From NCBI GenBank assembly GCA_022495995.1, contig JAFEMH010002600.1, positions 1 through 64,000 of the forward strand: DNA of 64,000 nucleotides. Direction: 5' to 3'. The notes below the pieces were generated by a model. That model saw only the letters and a list, made by a program, of their open reading frames with translations, was not told the DNA's origin and did no database searches. Below are positions 33,561 to 44,740 of the stretch, piece after piece. The number at the start of each line of letters is the position of its first letter. The first letter of the stretch is position 1. The position numbers were made by a program, and so were the translations under genes. The stretch comes from Adenophora triphylla var. japonica (taxonomy: Eukaryota > Streptophyta > Magnoliopsida > Asterales > Campanulaceae).

Positions 33561-35160
33561 CGTCCTTTTACGGATTTCCTTGAAACATAAGCGATGTCAT
33601 ATTCGGCCAAAAAGAACGACCATTTTGCCAATCTCATGGAGATGAAAGGCTTTTCGAACGAGATATTTGATGGGGTCTATCCTTGAAACAAGATGTATCG
33701 GGTGAGGCGCATGTAGTGTTTCAACTTTCCCACTACCCGGACCAAACTGCGCAAGTCTTCTCGCAAGCGAGTAATTGAGTTCGCTTCCTTGGAGCTTTCT
33801 ACGCTACGAAATAGATGGCGTTTTCGACTTTGGAATCTTTTTCTCTTGAGCTAGCATAGCCCCAATTCTTTGTATCCGTGACGGTTAGATATAGCAAGAG
33901 TGGCTTTTGCCGATGTGGTGGGCGAGAGAATCGGGGATTCACAAGGTATGCCTTAATACATTGAAGGCAAGGCGACATTCAGGGTCCATTACGTGTAGGC
34001 ATTCTTTTTCATCAACTTGAAGATTGGCTCGCGGATCGAGGTCGGTGATTTACAAAGCGGCTTATGTATTGCGATCTTCCCATGAAGGATTTCACTTGTC
34101 GGTGTCCGTGGTGGCTTCATTTCAACTATCGCCTTGATTTTACGGGGATCTACTTCGATTCCCGTTACGTCACCATATATCCTAGTACCTTGCCTCGTCT
34201 TACACCGAAAGTGCACTTGGCCGGATTCGGTCTCATCTTTGTGGTCTCGGAGGCGGCGAAGAATTTTCTCAAATCAACAAAGTGCGGCCATCGATCCTCT
34301 GGAATGTATTATCATGTCGTCCACATAGACCTCAATTTCTTTGTGGATCATGTCATGGAACAGCAGCCAGGCGCCCTGCAGTACGTAGCCCCGGCATTCT
34401 TTAGTCCGAATGGCATGGCCGTGTAGCATTATGTGCCCCGAGGGGTTGTGAAGGCTGTTTTGGCTTGATCTTCTTGCCATTTTGATTTGGTTGTAGCCGG
34501 CAAAACCATCGACGAAAGATTTGACTTCGTGGTTGGCCGTGGAATCTACCAAAATGTCGATGTTTGGCGAGGAAATCGTCTTTTGGGTGGCTTTGTTCAA
34601 GTCTCTGAAGTCTACGCGGCATCGGATCTTTCCGTTGGCCTTGGTCACCGTCGCTATGTTGGACGGCCATGTTGGGTATTCAATGACCACGATGAACCAC
34701 ATGCCACTGAGCATCTTTTCTATTTCCTCTTTCACTTGTAAGGACCATTCGGGCTTAATTCTTCTTAGCTTACGCTGCGGCTTGACTTACGGGTCGAGCG
34801 GTATTCGGTGCTCAACTATGGAAGGATCGAGGCACGGCATATCTTTATAGGACCATGCGAACACATCCACGAATTCTTTTAGCGGCTCGATTAGGGCAAC
34901 CCTTTCGATCCCTTCGAAGAAACTACCAATCTGCGTCTCTTTAGGCTCTTCCGCAGTTCCCAAATTCACACTTGTCAAAATCTCTTCGGCAGCTTGGGCT
35001 CGATTTTCCTCTTTCCGGACAACGCTTAAAGATTTCTTTGATATATTGTTCATTTAATGTGTACGCCTCTTCATCTAGTGAATCGTTATTAAGCTTGTTT
35101 TTAGATTATTAGTTAATTCATCATTAGTTAAAGTGGCAATTAAGGGATACTCGAAAGGTT
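33561..35160 (-). pseudogene. Reverse transcriptase and first RNase H of element C
   Basis: Open 153-codon segment 34735-34274 with VIEYPTWPSNIATVTKANGK, CRVDFRDLNKA and SFVDGFAGYNQIKMA, ending near the catalytic YVDD (34327-34316). VFAWSYKDMPCLDPSIVEHR is at about 34860-34800. RNase H pieces lie at 33900-33600. Frame breaks occur near 34475, 34775 and 35030. Confidence 0.87.
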
Positions 35161-36470
35161 CATCATTTCATTGAAGACGAAGGGAATACAACGTTCGCTA
35201 CGGATTCGTAGTCTTCGGGCGTAAGGCCATCGGCCGACTCGACAGACTCGAACTCAACAATGAGAGACTCGGAGGATTTTACAAAGGTTGACACGAAAGG
35301 ACGGGGGACCAATCCAAGCTTGGTGATCATTTCCTCTTTGGTCACGGACGGGCCCGAGAGAGTTTCCCAATTCTTTAAAGGCATCGCGTCGGTGGCTTCA
35401 AAACCCAGGAAAGGCATGGTCTCTGTGCTCCCTCTTCGATCGTTGCTATCATCTCTTTGTGCGAACCGAGAATCAAGCTGTGTTTGGCATCGAAAGGCGA
35501 GCATGTGGATGTAGGGATCTTCCTCAATTACAGGGACTTCCGTTTCGTCACAATCGGCCGCTCAATCCCGGATGTAAGGACGCATTGCGTCTCGGTGGCT
35601 GCTAGAAAAATCTCATGTCCCATACTCGAGCGGAAAGGCTTGGCGGGTAGTTCGGCAAGGAGGACGTCCCACACGACGTTCATAGATTCGAGCCGAGTCT
35701 GTCGGTGTTTGCGACTTTTATCATGAAAATCTCCTCGCCGGCGAGGCCAAAGAATGGGTTTGCGAGAATGCGACAAATGCGTGATTGAGGACCGGGGACT
35801 TGTGTGCTGTATCATGGCGGCGTTCGGCGTTTCCTTCCGATACGACTCCAAGTGTTGGAAATAGCAATTAAATTTGATGAATCGAACTTCTTCGGAGTAC
35901 GCTTGCTTGAGTGTGTCGACATAGTTGGCATCGCTAGATTCCAAAGGATCTTGGCGAGACTTGCCTCTTGAAGGATGTAGCCCGGTGTTTGGCTGTGGGT
36001 GTTCTTGGCTATTGTTTCGGCTTCGTTCCCTATGAGGAAGCTGTCACCCCTTATGACTTCAAGGTCTCCCTGCCGGTTGATGAATTTGACGCATTGGTGG
36101 AGAGTGGAGGCTATGGCTTTCATGTGATGCAACCAAGGGCGCCCTAGTAGAGTGTGAACTCGGAGGATATCCATTACATGGAACTTTGCGGGCACCATTT
36201 GGGTTTCGTACCGAGTTCCCGAGTCACCTGTCCCCAGAATGGGGGAGACGAACCGTCGTAGGCTTTGGCGGTCCGGGTAGATGGGATCACGCGCCTTTCA
36301 TTTATGCGGAGGGCCCTCATCATGCTTGAGGAAGGACATTTACCGATGATCCATTGTCCACTAATACCCCGAGGGAGTGACATGGTGTTGAGCCGAATAG
36401 TGATGTACAAAGCTTCATTGTGTTGGGAAACATCTCTTGGCAAATCTTCATCGCGAAGGTGATCATACTC
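35161..36470 (-). pseudogene. Protease and linker of element C
   Basis: Readable: ALYITIRLNTMSLP (about 36420-36375), a protease motif around 36360-36300 (DNGSSVNVLPQA in another frame), then FHVMDILRVHTLLGRPWLHH (about 36190-36120) and HMKAIASTLHQCVKFI. The linker 35950-35530 has ANYVDTLKQAYSEEVRFIKF. Broken by several indels. Confidence 0.75.
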
Positions 36471-37911
36471 CCATATAGGTGAGGATCATAGATTTGGTCC
36501 TTGTCTCGGGATGGAGAGTCATCAAGCCGGTCACTTCGTGCCTTTTTCTTGCGAGGTAGAGTCTTTGCCGAAGCCCACAGGTTATACTTGATGCCTTTTG
36601 TGGCGGTTGCCATCTCTAGTCAACATGTTGATTGAGTGGGAGCGCCGGGCGCGTCGGTTTTCTTCATCGGTGTATATTCGGGAGGCTGGACAAGGCGAAC
36701 CTTGGGCGACCACCAGGGGTTGGACTTACGTTGCACGTGATTACGGTATCCGAAAGTCTCAACTCTGTCGTTGGCAAGGCTTTTACGCTCTTTTACCCCT
36801 TTTTGCTTTGGGGAAGGCGGGCGGAGTAGAGTACATAATAATCAAATCCCCGAGATGGCTCCCGAGCGTTCCCACCTTGTTATCACCGGCCTCGAATCTT
36901 TCCTTCAATTTTCTTTGGGAGGAAATTTTCTTTTCTTAGGAGGACGGTCCTCGTGTATCCGATCTGATAGTCCCTTTCAAGGCAATCGGGACGATCCACA
37001 AATATCCCACCAAATGTGTTCTACGGGTGGTGGCGGATTTGGGACCTCGGGTTGGCGGTCTTTGGAATGACTTTGAGTGGAGCTGAGTCGGGGGATCTGG
37101 CTGCTGGACTCATCAGTAGCGAGTGATTGGACTCACCGGATAATGAGAGATATTGAGGTCCGGGGAACGGGCACATGTTTGTCTTTCAAGGTAGCCCCGG
37201 TCGGTTGGGATATTGTTAAGGTCCCGAAGTGGCGTGTGGCCTCTTCAATCCAGAGCTGTATGCATTGCAGCGTTCTTCCGGGACTTTGATGGCTGACCAT
37301 ATTCCTTCAAGCTTGTTCCCGATTTTCATCACTCGGGCTGATATTTGTGGGATCATCACTTTGAGAGGGGACAAGCGACGGTATACCGAACTCTTTCGTC
37401 CACGGCTGCTGTTTGGGGGCCGGTTGCCACTGTAAGTCGGCGGGCGGGAGTCCGGCGGTGGAAACATAGGAATCTTGGGGTAGCATCTTGATGTATCGGG
37501 ACTATTAAGAAGAGGAGGAGAACCCTCTTCTGTCTTTGCGGTAAAAGTGCCATCGGAATTGAGGCGATAGTCAAACCATGACTTGCGACTACCCCCAGTA
37601 GGTCATCAATTTGAGCCTCGTGTCGAAGTCTCATTTGTTCTACCAAGCTGGATCCAATCTTGAGTGCATGCGAGGGATTTTGGAGGACGGAGCAACGTTA
37701 TCCCCATCATTACCAGCGATGCGGACATTACGAAACCCGGAGTTGGAACAAACGGCGAAGGCGATGATGCGCTTGACTCTTCCCAAGCGATCAAACGGTG
37801 ACCGGTGCCGAAACCAAGCTTTGTGCGGAGGCTGCGGGGAAAGGACACGAAGGTTCGGATGTGCAGGAATGGAAGGAGGGTAGGTGTTTGGGCTTTTGGC
37901 TCATGCAACAT
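36471..37911 (-). pseudogene. Gag-like N-terminal region of element C, no capsid core
   Basis: The ORF from 37911 contains HEPKAQTPTLLPF, then WEESSASSPSPFVPTPGFVM; the next piece has RHEAQIDDLLGVVASHGLTI (about 37630-37570). The region down to the protease lacks a Retrotrans_gag domain and a CCHC knuckle, as in A and B. Confidence 0.55.
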
Positions 37912-39163
37912 GCGATTATTTGTTCACGTTTACTTAAAACATGTTTTATTAACCTAATCGGTTGGAAAAGATTGCTCTTCTTTTTCGCAAACTACTCGAT
38001 TCTGGATCGGTGGGCCCCGTCACTACGTCTATAAGCCCCTCGTATTCCACACGTATTTCGACCTCCCGGGGTGGGACGGCCCGGGCGAGGGTCCTATAGG
38101 GCAAGCGGGTCCCACCGACCGAAAGAAAAATGATCCTAAAAGTCGGCGGGTAATCGAGTCTTAACGAGCATTCGATGTAAATTACGGACAAAGGCGACGT
38201 CGAAAGTCAAGATCATGTCAGAGGGCTCGACAAAAAGTCGGCATGATTTGGGCGATACGCGTCCACGATTGATCTTGACTTGTCGTCGGTTAAGCCGTAA
38301 TTAGGCATGGAATAGTCATTAATCCTTGATGACTCGGTGTCAATCTTTGGGAGTCGAGTGTATAATTTGTGCCGGTCGAGCCGAAGTCAGGCGCCGGTCA
38401 ATATCTTGGTCAAAGTCTGCGGCGGAAAACCGGCGAGAACTTCGGCGATTAGGGACCCGAAAGATATTGAGTCGGTATGCCGACAAAGGCTTGAAAGGAA
38501 AGGTCTATACACGGACGGGGCATGACACGAACCCGGACTAAAAACCAGCGGGTCTCGGACAAAGTGTGTCACGGACAAGTGCATGGTCGACACGAGGCTC
38601 CATGGGATGTTTGGGTAGTCTGTGCTCATCCGAGAGGCGTAATAAGACCAAACGGACCGCGACAAGGATTTCCCGGGTTAAGGACGTAGTGTGCGGTGTA
38701 CGGTCACGTGCGCGTAGTGTGCAAGCGATCTATATTCTTTTTACGAGTAAAATAGAAATTTTTTATGTGTCTTAAAAATATGATGCATGATTTTTTTGGA
38801 AAATTTCTTTTTTTTTTGAAAATCCTTTTTTTTTGAATTTTTTTTTTTGAAAATTTTAATGAGCACATAAGCACGAAAATTTCGACAGTTAGGGACATTA
38901 TTCCGACAGTCAAAATTTTGACTTTCTCCGAGGCGGCCAAAACAACATGAAAACTGTGCAAAAATCAACACACACACAAAAATGATTTTCAAAGCCGGGA
39001 CGGAAGCTTGACCCTCAAAAGCTTTTTTTTGAAAACGGTGATACCGGTACGTGGGATTGTTAGACCACAATTTATCCCCGACTCGTGTTAGGAGGCGATA
39101 ACGGGAAATTTAGTGGTTTCCACCAATATACCAAGTATCATTTTTTTTAAAAAAAAGCTTAGT
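37912..39163 (-). other. Leader of element C
   Basis: Homologous to the leaders of A and B. T-rich runs at 38790-38850. At 38725-38746 two CAG/CTG sites that are intact in A (11670-11690) and B (14494-14516) are altered. No gene called. Confidence 0.6.
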
Positions 39164-39181
39164 CCCCCAGCAGAGTCGCCA
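39164..39181 (-). other. Primer-binding site of element C, tRNA-Arg type
   Basis: Minus strand reads TGGCGACTCTGCTGGGGG, which differs from the PBS of A and B at two positions. It sits one base from the LTR end at 39183. Confidence 0.75.
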
Positions 39182-39182
39182 C

Positions 39183-40938
39183 TGTGATGAATGTTGCCAT
39201 TCGCGGGAAAAATTCGATTTTTGCGTTTCTTTGAAAAACCAAATAAAACCGGAAAAACGGAGTCGCCACGCCATTTTAATTTTGAAGGGCCAAAACTTTG
39301 AAAAAAGCCCGAGATCAGAGATTTAGGTTCGGAGGTCATGTTACGCGTCGGGAAGGACGTTAGTGTGCACCCGACGCGCCTCGTAAAACGAGTCTTCCAA
39401 GCTGAAAATCCTTTGTGTGTGTGTGTGTGTGTGTTTTGGCCAAAATAAGTTGAAACTCAGAAAAGTAAAAATTGGGATATCTTTTTAAGACTTTAAACTG
39501 ATCCCATGATTTTTTGGAAGATTTTTGGATTGAGATTTGGTACTCAAAAGACCTTTTGAAGTTGAGAGCCATTTCTGCCAGAATGAAAAAGGCAGTGGAC
39601 CTTTGATTTTAAAAGGGATTCAAGGGTCTTAAAACTTCATAATCTGGATAAACTCAGAGAATGAAAGTTGTTCTAGACACCTTAAATAAAGTTTGTGCGA
39701 AGGAATTTTCCATTTTGGAGAAGATTTGAGGGGTCAAAACCTTCTGGAAACCTCAGATATGAGATCTGGATTCCCAGAAGCTGATGAACTAGCCTCTGAA
39801 AGAAAATTTGAAAAGAGGAGTTTCACTCACCCAAAATATAAGATAAAAATATGTCTGGAAAGCTCTTGATGTTGGATACAAAAAGTATTTTGTAGTCAAC
39901 ACCAAATTCCAAGTTCATCTGTGTCCAAAAATTAAGACCATGGACTGAGGTCTGAGAAAATTGCTACTGGACAGCAACTTCTCAAGAAAGAAAATATGAT
40001 TTTAAGGGGGGTTTTGCATCCATGCTTGTCCCCATTTCCCTAGGTTTTGGTTAGTGATCACTAGACATTTTAGTGGTGAATCAACTATACCAAACCATCC
40101 TTGGGGTACATTAGGACTAAGCATTTTATTTGCTTGGGAAGGGGAATTTTATCCTTTGAAATCAAGATTTTATGCTTGAAAATGATTTTTAGGGTTTTGA
40201 AAATGAGTTTTCTTTGCAAGAAAGTAAGAAAGCTTAAAAATAATTTTGATCTTTGTAGAAGATCATCCATGGAGATGGTCTTCCATGGTGATCTTCTTAG
40301 ATCTAGAGCAAGAAGATGAAAGAACTACATTTTGTAGTTTGAAGATGCATGCATGGTTGAGATTTAGGGTTAGGAAGAGGAGGGTTTACCAATCTTCCTT
40401 GTGTTCTTGAGTGTTTGGCTTGAGTGTATGAGTGTTTAGGGCTTTAATATGAGAGTGAGTGAATGAATATGAGTTGGGAAAGATTGGAGAGAAAAAGGTG
40501 ACAATTCTTGAAGAATTCTCACTGTTTTCTCTCTATATTTCGCCAGAGGTTCGGTGCAATTGTGTTCTTCCTCCTTATTTTTGTATTTGGAGGGCTCAAT
40601 TTATAGCCCTCTGAAATTGACAATCTCATCCGCGCGGACGGAGTCCGGGCGGCGTGCCTTTGTTCATTAAATGCAGCTTCAGCTTTGGACAAGAAGAATA
40701 ATCTTTTTCAAAATTCAAATTAACAGCCAGTTTTTTGTTTCCAGCCATTGCCATTTTTGGTTTTCTTCTTTTGTTTTGCTTTTTGAGATTCTTTTTAAGG
40801 TTTAACCTTAAATAACAATGCCCATTTTACCCTCACTTTGTTAGAAATGTTAGGATAGTTAGGAATTGTTAGAAATGTTATAACTTTCGTTAATTTTCTA
40901 ACGAAAATTCTAATCAAGCTCAAATTGGAGCACTTACA
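39183..40938 (-). repeat. 5' LTR of element C (1756 bp)
   Basis: Same termini as 22775-24528. An internal PBS-like block is at about 39258-39271 (cggagtcgccacgcc on plus). Confidence 0.93.
40598..40638 (-). promoter_or_regulatory. Promoter of the element C 5' LTR
   Basis: Exact palindrome TCCGCGCGGA at 40629-40638, and minus-strand TATAAATT at 40605-40598. Confidence 0.6.
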
Positions 40939-40943
40939 CACAG
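40939..40943. repeat. Target-site duplication CACAG, right of element C
   Basis: Follows the LTR end CACTTACA and matches 22770-22774. Confidence 0.9.
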
Positions 40944-41692
40944 CAACCCCCCTCCTGGCAAATGTCCAAGGCTTGATCATGTCGGGAGTTTCCCGAAGAA
41001 TCCCCAAACGCTCCATCAGCCACAGGGTCAAGAGGAACGGGCTGCCCCCGTGCATATACCGTCTTCCGTGCTTGACCTATCATGAGCATGAAAAGTCTCC
41101 CCCGAGGAATCAAAGGAACGACATCTCGCCAGCAACGGTGAACGACAACATCCAGCAAAGACCGATGGCAAATCCCAAAGGAATAGACCATGAACAGAGT
41201 GCCAAACATACAAAGTGCAAAGGCATCCCAATAGGCATCATCCACCAAGCCTAGGCCCCTAAACCTATCGGGAAGGCCGGAAATATCAAAATGATCGGGA
41301 CCACGGATCATACCTTGCGCTTCCTCCGGGGAAAGATGAAGGAGGACGCACAATCTGTCAACAAAAGAAGCCCCTCCGGGCAAAGGAACCGCTATCTCTT
41401 CCACCTCCGAACCACCAAGCAAGGCCCAAAATTCTTCGACAGTCGGAACAATCTCGTTGAAGGAAAGGCAAAAGACATGCCTCCTAGTATCCCAAAATGA
41501 GGAAGAAGCCCTCAAAAGACCGTAATCCGGAATCAATTCCTTGAGAGACCATAAGCACTTCACCTTGTACCTTTCTTCAAAGAAGGACCTCCTCTCATGC
41601 ATAATCTCCTTGGACCAATCCTTGAACTTGTTGAAGAATGACATTTGGGATTCTTGGGACAATTTTGATGGAGCTTTTCTAAGGTTTTCCAT
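40944..41692 (-). pseudogene. DUF7745-like gene of element B, 5' half (split by element C)
   Basis: Start ATG at 41692 in ccatgg. Open for about 230 codons through SFWDTRRHVFCLSFNEIVPT, EEFWALLGGSEVEEIAVPLP and LGLVDDAYWDAFALCMFGTL, past the first frame break seen in A and C. The same ORF also extends upstream of this ATG without a better start. It is the cleanest N-terminal half of the three copies. The insertion of C separates it from its C-terminal half at 21955-22769. Confidence 0.82.
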
Positions 41693-41820
41693 GGTTTTTC
41701 TCTCTTTCTCCCCGAAAATGGTACATTTGGACTGGAGGTTGAAGAGGATATTTGAATTTGAAATAAAGTGAGACCGGATCTGAAGCAAAATTAAAGGACA
41801 ATGTCGAGATGCAGGACTCC

Positions 41821-41830
41821 TCCGCGCGGA
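41821..41830. promoter_or_regulatory. Palindrome TCCGCGCGGA upstream of the DUF7745-like gene (element B)
   Basis: Exact palindrome 129 nt upstream of the minus-strand ATG at 41692, the same position as in A and C. Confidence 0.55.
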
Positions 41831-42228
41831 CATGATTGTCATTCATCGAGAAAAATGCACCTTGAGTCAAGCTGCTACATCAAAAGAGGAATATTCCGTC
41901 CCGGTTGCTCGAAACCTGTGCAAAAACCTCCCCAAACCAGTCCATATACCAAACACTAACACCCTTGCCAAAAAAAAAGGGCTCATGCAACATTGCATTC
42001 ATACTGCATTGCATTCATAAAAAAATAAAATCCTAAATTATTACATTCCAAAAAGGGAGTGTACAAAAAAAAGAAGAGTATGCAAAAAAAAAATCAAATA
42101 AAAAAAAGTAGGCATCAATAATCCTAAATTATTACATCCCAAAAAAAAAAAGAAAAGAGAAAAGAGCAAAAAAAAGAATGTGTGCATAAACTGTACAAAT
42201 CTCAATCCCAGTCTCAAATCTCAAAAAA
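41831..42228. other. Spacer between cargo genes of element B
   Basis: A-rich (minus-strand T-rich), with copies of the taaaatcctaaattattaca block. Equivalent to 29124-29522 of C. No gene. Confidence 0.55.
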
Positions 42229-44245
42229 TCAATTGGAATCTCTAGCGCCCGATGTCTGCCCCCGATCCCTCTTGCGGCTCGGGCCCGCCTCCTCAGGAGC
42301 CCTGAAAATCTCGGGCTCAGAATCGTCCTCGTCTCCAGAAAGAGGCTCGTCAGGACCAACCGGCACGCTCTGATAGGGCAAGCCGAGATCTGCGAAAAAA
42401 TCATATCCGAAGGTGAAGGCGTCGGACTCCTGGACGTACGAAGACGACCCACCATGCTGCCAGACGTGTCCCTGCCCGTGTGGATCCCCGAGAATGACGT
42501 GATCCGAAGGCAGCACCGCGCGGGGATCAATGAGAGGAGACAGAGGAGTCTCTGAAGAAGTCTCTGAACGAATAGGGGAAGCCTCCCGCCTGACAGGCGC
42601 CGGCCGTGGTCGCCTCGCTCTAGCACGAGGAGCCGCAAGCGACCATCCTCCTGATGAATCTCTTAGCTCCGATCACTTGCTTCGTCAGCTTCTCGACGAC
42701 CACCTCCGAAAACTGCACAAAAGCAAAAGCGTCAGAAACAGTTTAAGCGAGAAATGATGACAGGAAAGAAAAGAAAAGACAAAAGTAAAAAAAAAAAAAA
42801 AAGAAGAAGAAAGAGAAGCCATACCTTCATACCCGGACGAGGCCGGAAAGCTCGTGGAAGCCGCTAGGCTGAGGGATCTGCACCCTCAATCGGACCCCAT
42901 CCCTGGATATATGAAAAATCCGTCCGAGGGTACCGCGGGATCCCAAGCCCCTCTCTATCCAGAACTGGGGCATCCTCGGCCTCCTCAAGACAAATACGGG
43001 TACGGCTCAATCGCCACAAATGCCGAGAAGTCTTTGGCCGGCTCGGTAATCATCCCAGTCACAGATCTGTCACTCGGGTGCATCATATCGGCGGGAGGCT
43101 CCACCGGTGTCCTCAAAGGCGAATTCACGCCATGCTTTGGCGCGTCACCCTCTCTCCCGGATAATAGGCATCGCAGTCGGACCTCTCGAATCCTCCGCCA
43201 CGGTCCAAATCTCGGCGCCCTTCAGCTGCGCCACCTCGAAGCGATCCCGGGGATAGAATATCATCCTCTCATCCGTCTCGGCCTCCGTCAAAGGAAGGCA
43301 ATCCGCGTACACGAGAGTCGTCGCCCCCTGGAGCTTATCTTCTCTCGGGCATGCTTAGACCAGGAGCGCATGGCCGGATACGCCCGACGTACTCCGCCAT
43401 TGTCGCCACATCGTGACGTGGAAAAACTCCAACGCCCATACACGAAAGGTAAAAATCAAATCAATCCGGTGCAAAGAAAAAGTGTGTGCTCAAAAAAAAA
43501 AAGAGAAGGAGGGAAAGCAAAAAGAGAGCTTATACCTCCAGGGGCAAACTCAAAGCAAGTGCAAGGAGCTCACGGCCTTCCGGTGTACCTATCAAGAGCA
43601 AAATAAAGCTCTGCCCGGCCGGCCTCTCCCGGGAGACGTCTCCGGCCATCTCCATGTCCTCCAAGGACCTCGGCAAGGCAAAGGCTGCCGTCCCCTCGGC
43701 ATGCCCAAAGAGGGTGCTCGAAAAAGCAAACCACAAGAAGGCCCCTGCAATCGATCGGCGCCTATCCTCTCCTCCCAGCCTCATAGCTCACAATGGTCTC
43801 AACAATCTTCCCGTAGACCACCGCATACTCCATCCCCATCCCCTTTTTGGGAATAGGGGAAAATCCCGAAAGAGCACAACGCAGATCCGCATCCGTAGCC
43901 GTCCCGCCACTCAATGCCGCGCCCGTTGAAGGACAAACCCGTGATCGCGGCATAGTCGGAAGGCGTAACCGTAGCCTCGCCCCTGGAAGAAGTGAAACGT
44001 GTGGGTCGCATCCCACCGGATCTTTGCGCTAAGGCGAACATCAGGCCCTTGCTCTTAGGGAACTTGACCAGTCCCCTCAAGCACTCAACAAACTCCCAAA
44101 GCCCGGTCTCAACAACAATCTGTCTCGGACTCGGCAAAGCTCCTCGGCCCGCATTCGGAAGCCGGTCCCACAAGTCAACTACAGACTCCACCGATCCTCG
44201 AGTCTTCATCTTGTTCAGCTGCTCCGTAACGTAGTTGTTTCCGCC
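42229..44245 (-). pseudogene. PMD cargo gene of element B, exons 2-4 (exon 1 and promoter lost)
   Basis: Exon 2 is 44245-43536 (acceptor tgcag, donor gtata), exon 3 is about 43440-42836, and exon 4 is 42712-42229. Exon 3 joins exon 4 in frame here (R-P-G-M-K then F-S-E-V). The PMD core is in exon 2 (GEATVTPSDYAAITGLSFNG, about 43990-43930), with local shifts at about 44020 and 43850. The exon 3 acceptor CGCAGG of C reads CGTG at 43439-43443. Exon 4 encodes the acidic/basic tail (SGDEDDSEPE, SRKRDRG). Upstream of intron 1 the tandem array starts directly, so exon 1 and the promoter are missing. Confidence 0.78.
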
Positions 44246-44740
44246 CTGCAATAAAACAAAAAAAAAAAGAGAGAATGTCAAAAAAAAAATTTGCATTTGC
44301 ATTTGCACAAAAAAAAAAAAGCATACATATGCATCATGAAATTTCAAAGAAAATTCGACAGCATAACAGCATACAATGAGCATAGCCCCATTTTTCTCGC
44401 ATAAAAAAAAAAGACAGTTTTCAACAAATCCCAATCAACATTCATGAAAAAAAAAAATCTTTCATACAAAGAGTCAACGGAAGTAAAAACTCCGTCCCAT
44501 TTTCATAAAATAACATGCATTCAATCAACGGGAGGAAAAATCCGTCCCACTTTTCAAAAAAAAAAAATCAATCAAAAATCATACATTCATATCATCATCT
44601 CATGTTGGCAAAACGCCAATTCTTTTCTCAAGCAAAATGCACATTTTGAAACACCAACAAATTCATTGTAACATGCAAAGCATCAAAATCAAGATTCAAA
44701 GCCAAGAACATCAATCATTCGAAGGAAATCATTCCCCGGA
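44246..44740 (-). other. Remnant of intron 1 of the element B PMD gene
   Basis: Matches intron 1 of C (poly-A/T runs, gattttgatg...gcatgttacaatg). The match stops near 44720, where the tandem array begins. No gene. Confidence 0.6.

Larger units (their letters stand above)
22775..40938 (-). mobile_element. Element C: complete copy of the family with both LTRs and TSD
   Basis: An 18,164-bp insertion into the DUF7745-like gene of B. On the minus strand: 5' LTR 39183-40938, PBS, leader, gag-like, protease, RT-RH, aRH, integrase (to 31714). Plus-strand cargo genes are DUF7745-like (29657-31237) and PMD (26181-29123), then a tandem array, 3' UTR and the 3' LTR 22775-24528. The LTRs differ at about a dozen places, clustered around 24229-24262/40636-40670, so the insertion is recent. 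The U5 end (tgtgatgaatgttgcc) differs from A and B, so C belongs to another subfamily. Confidence 0.93.
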
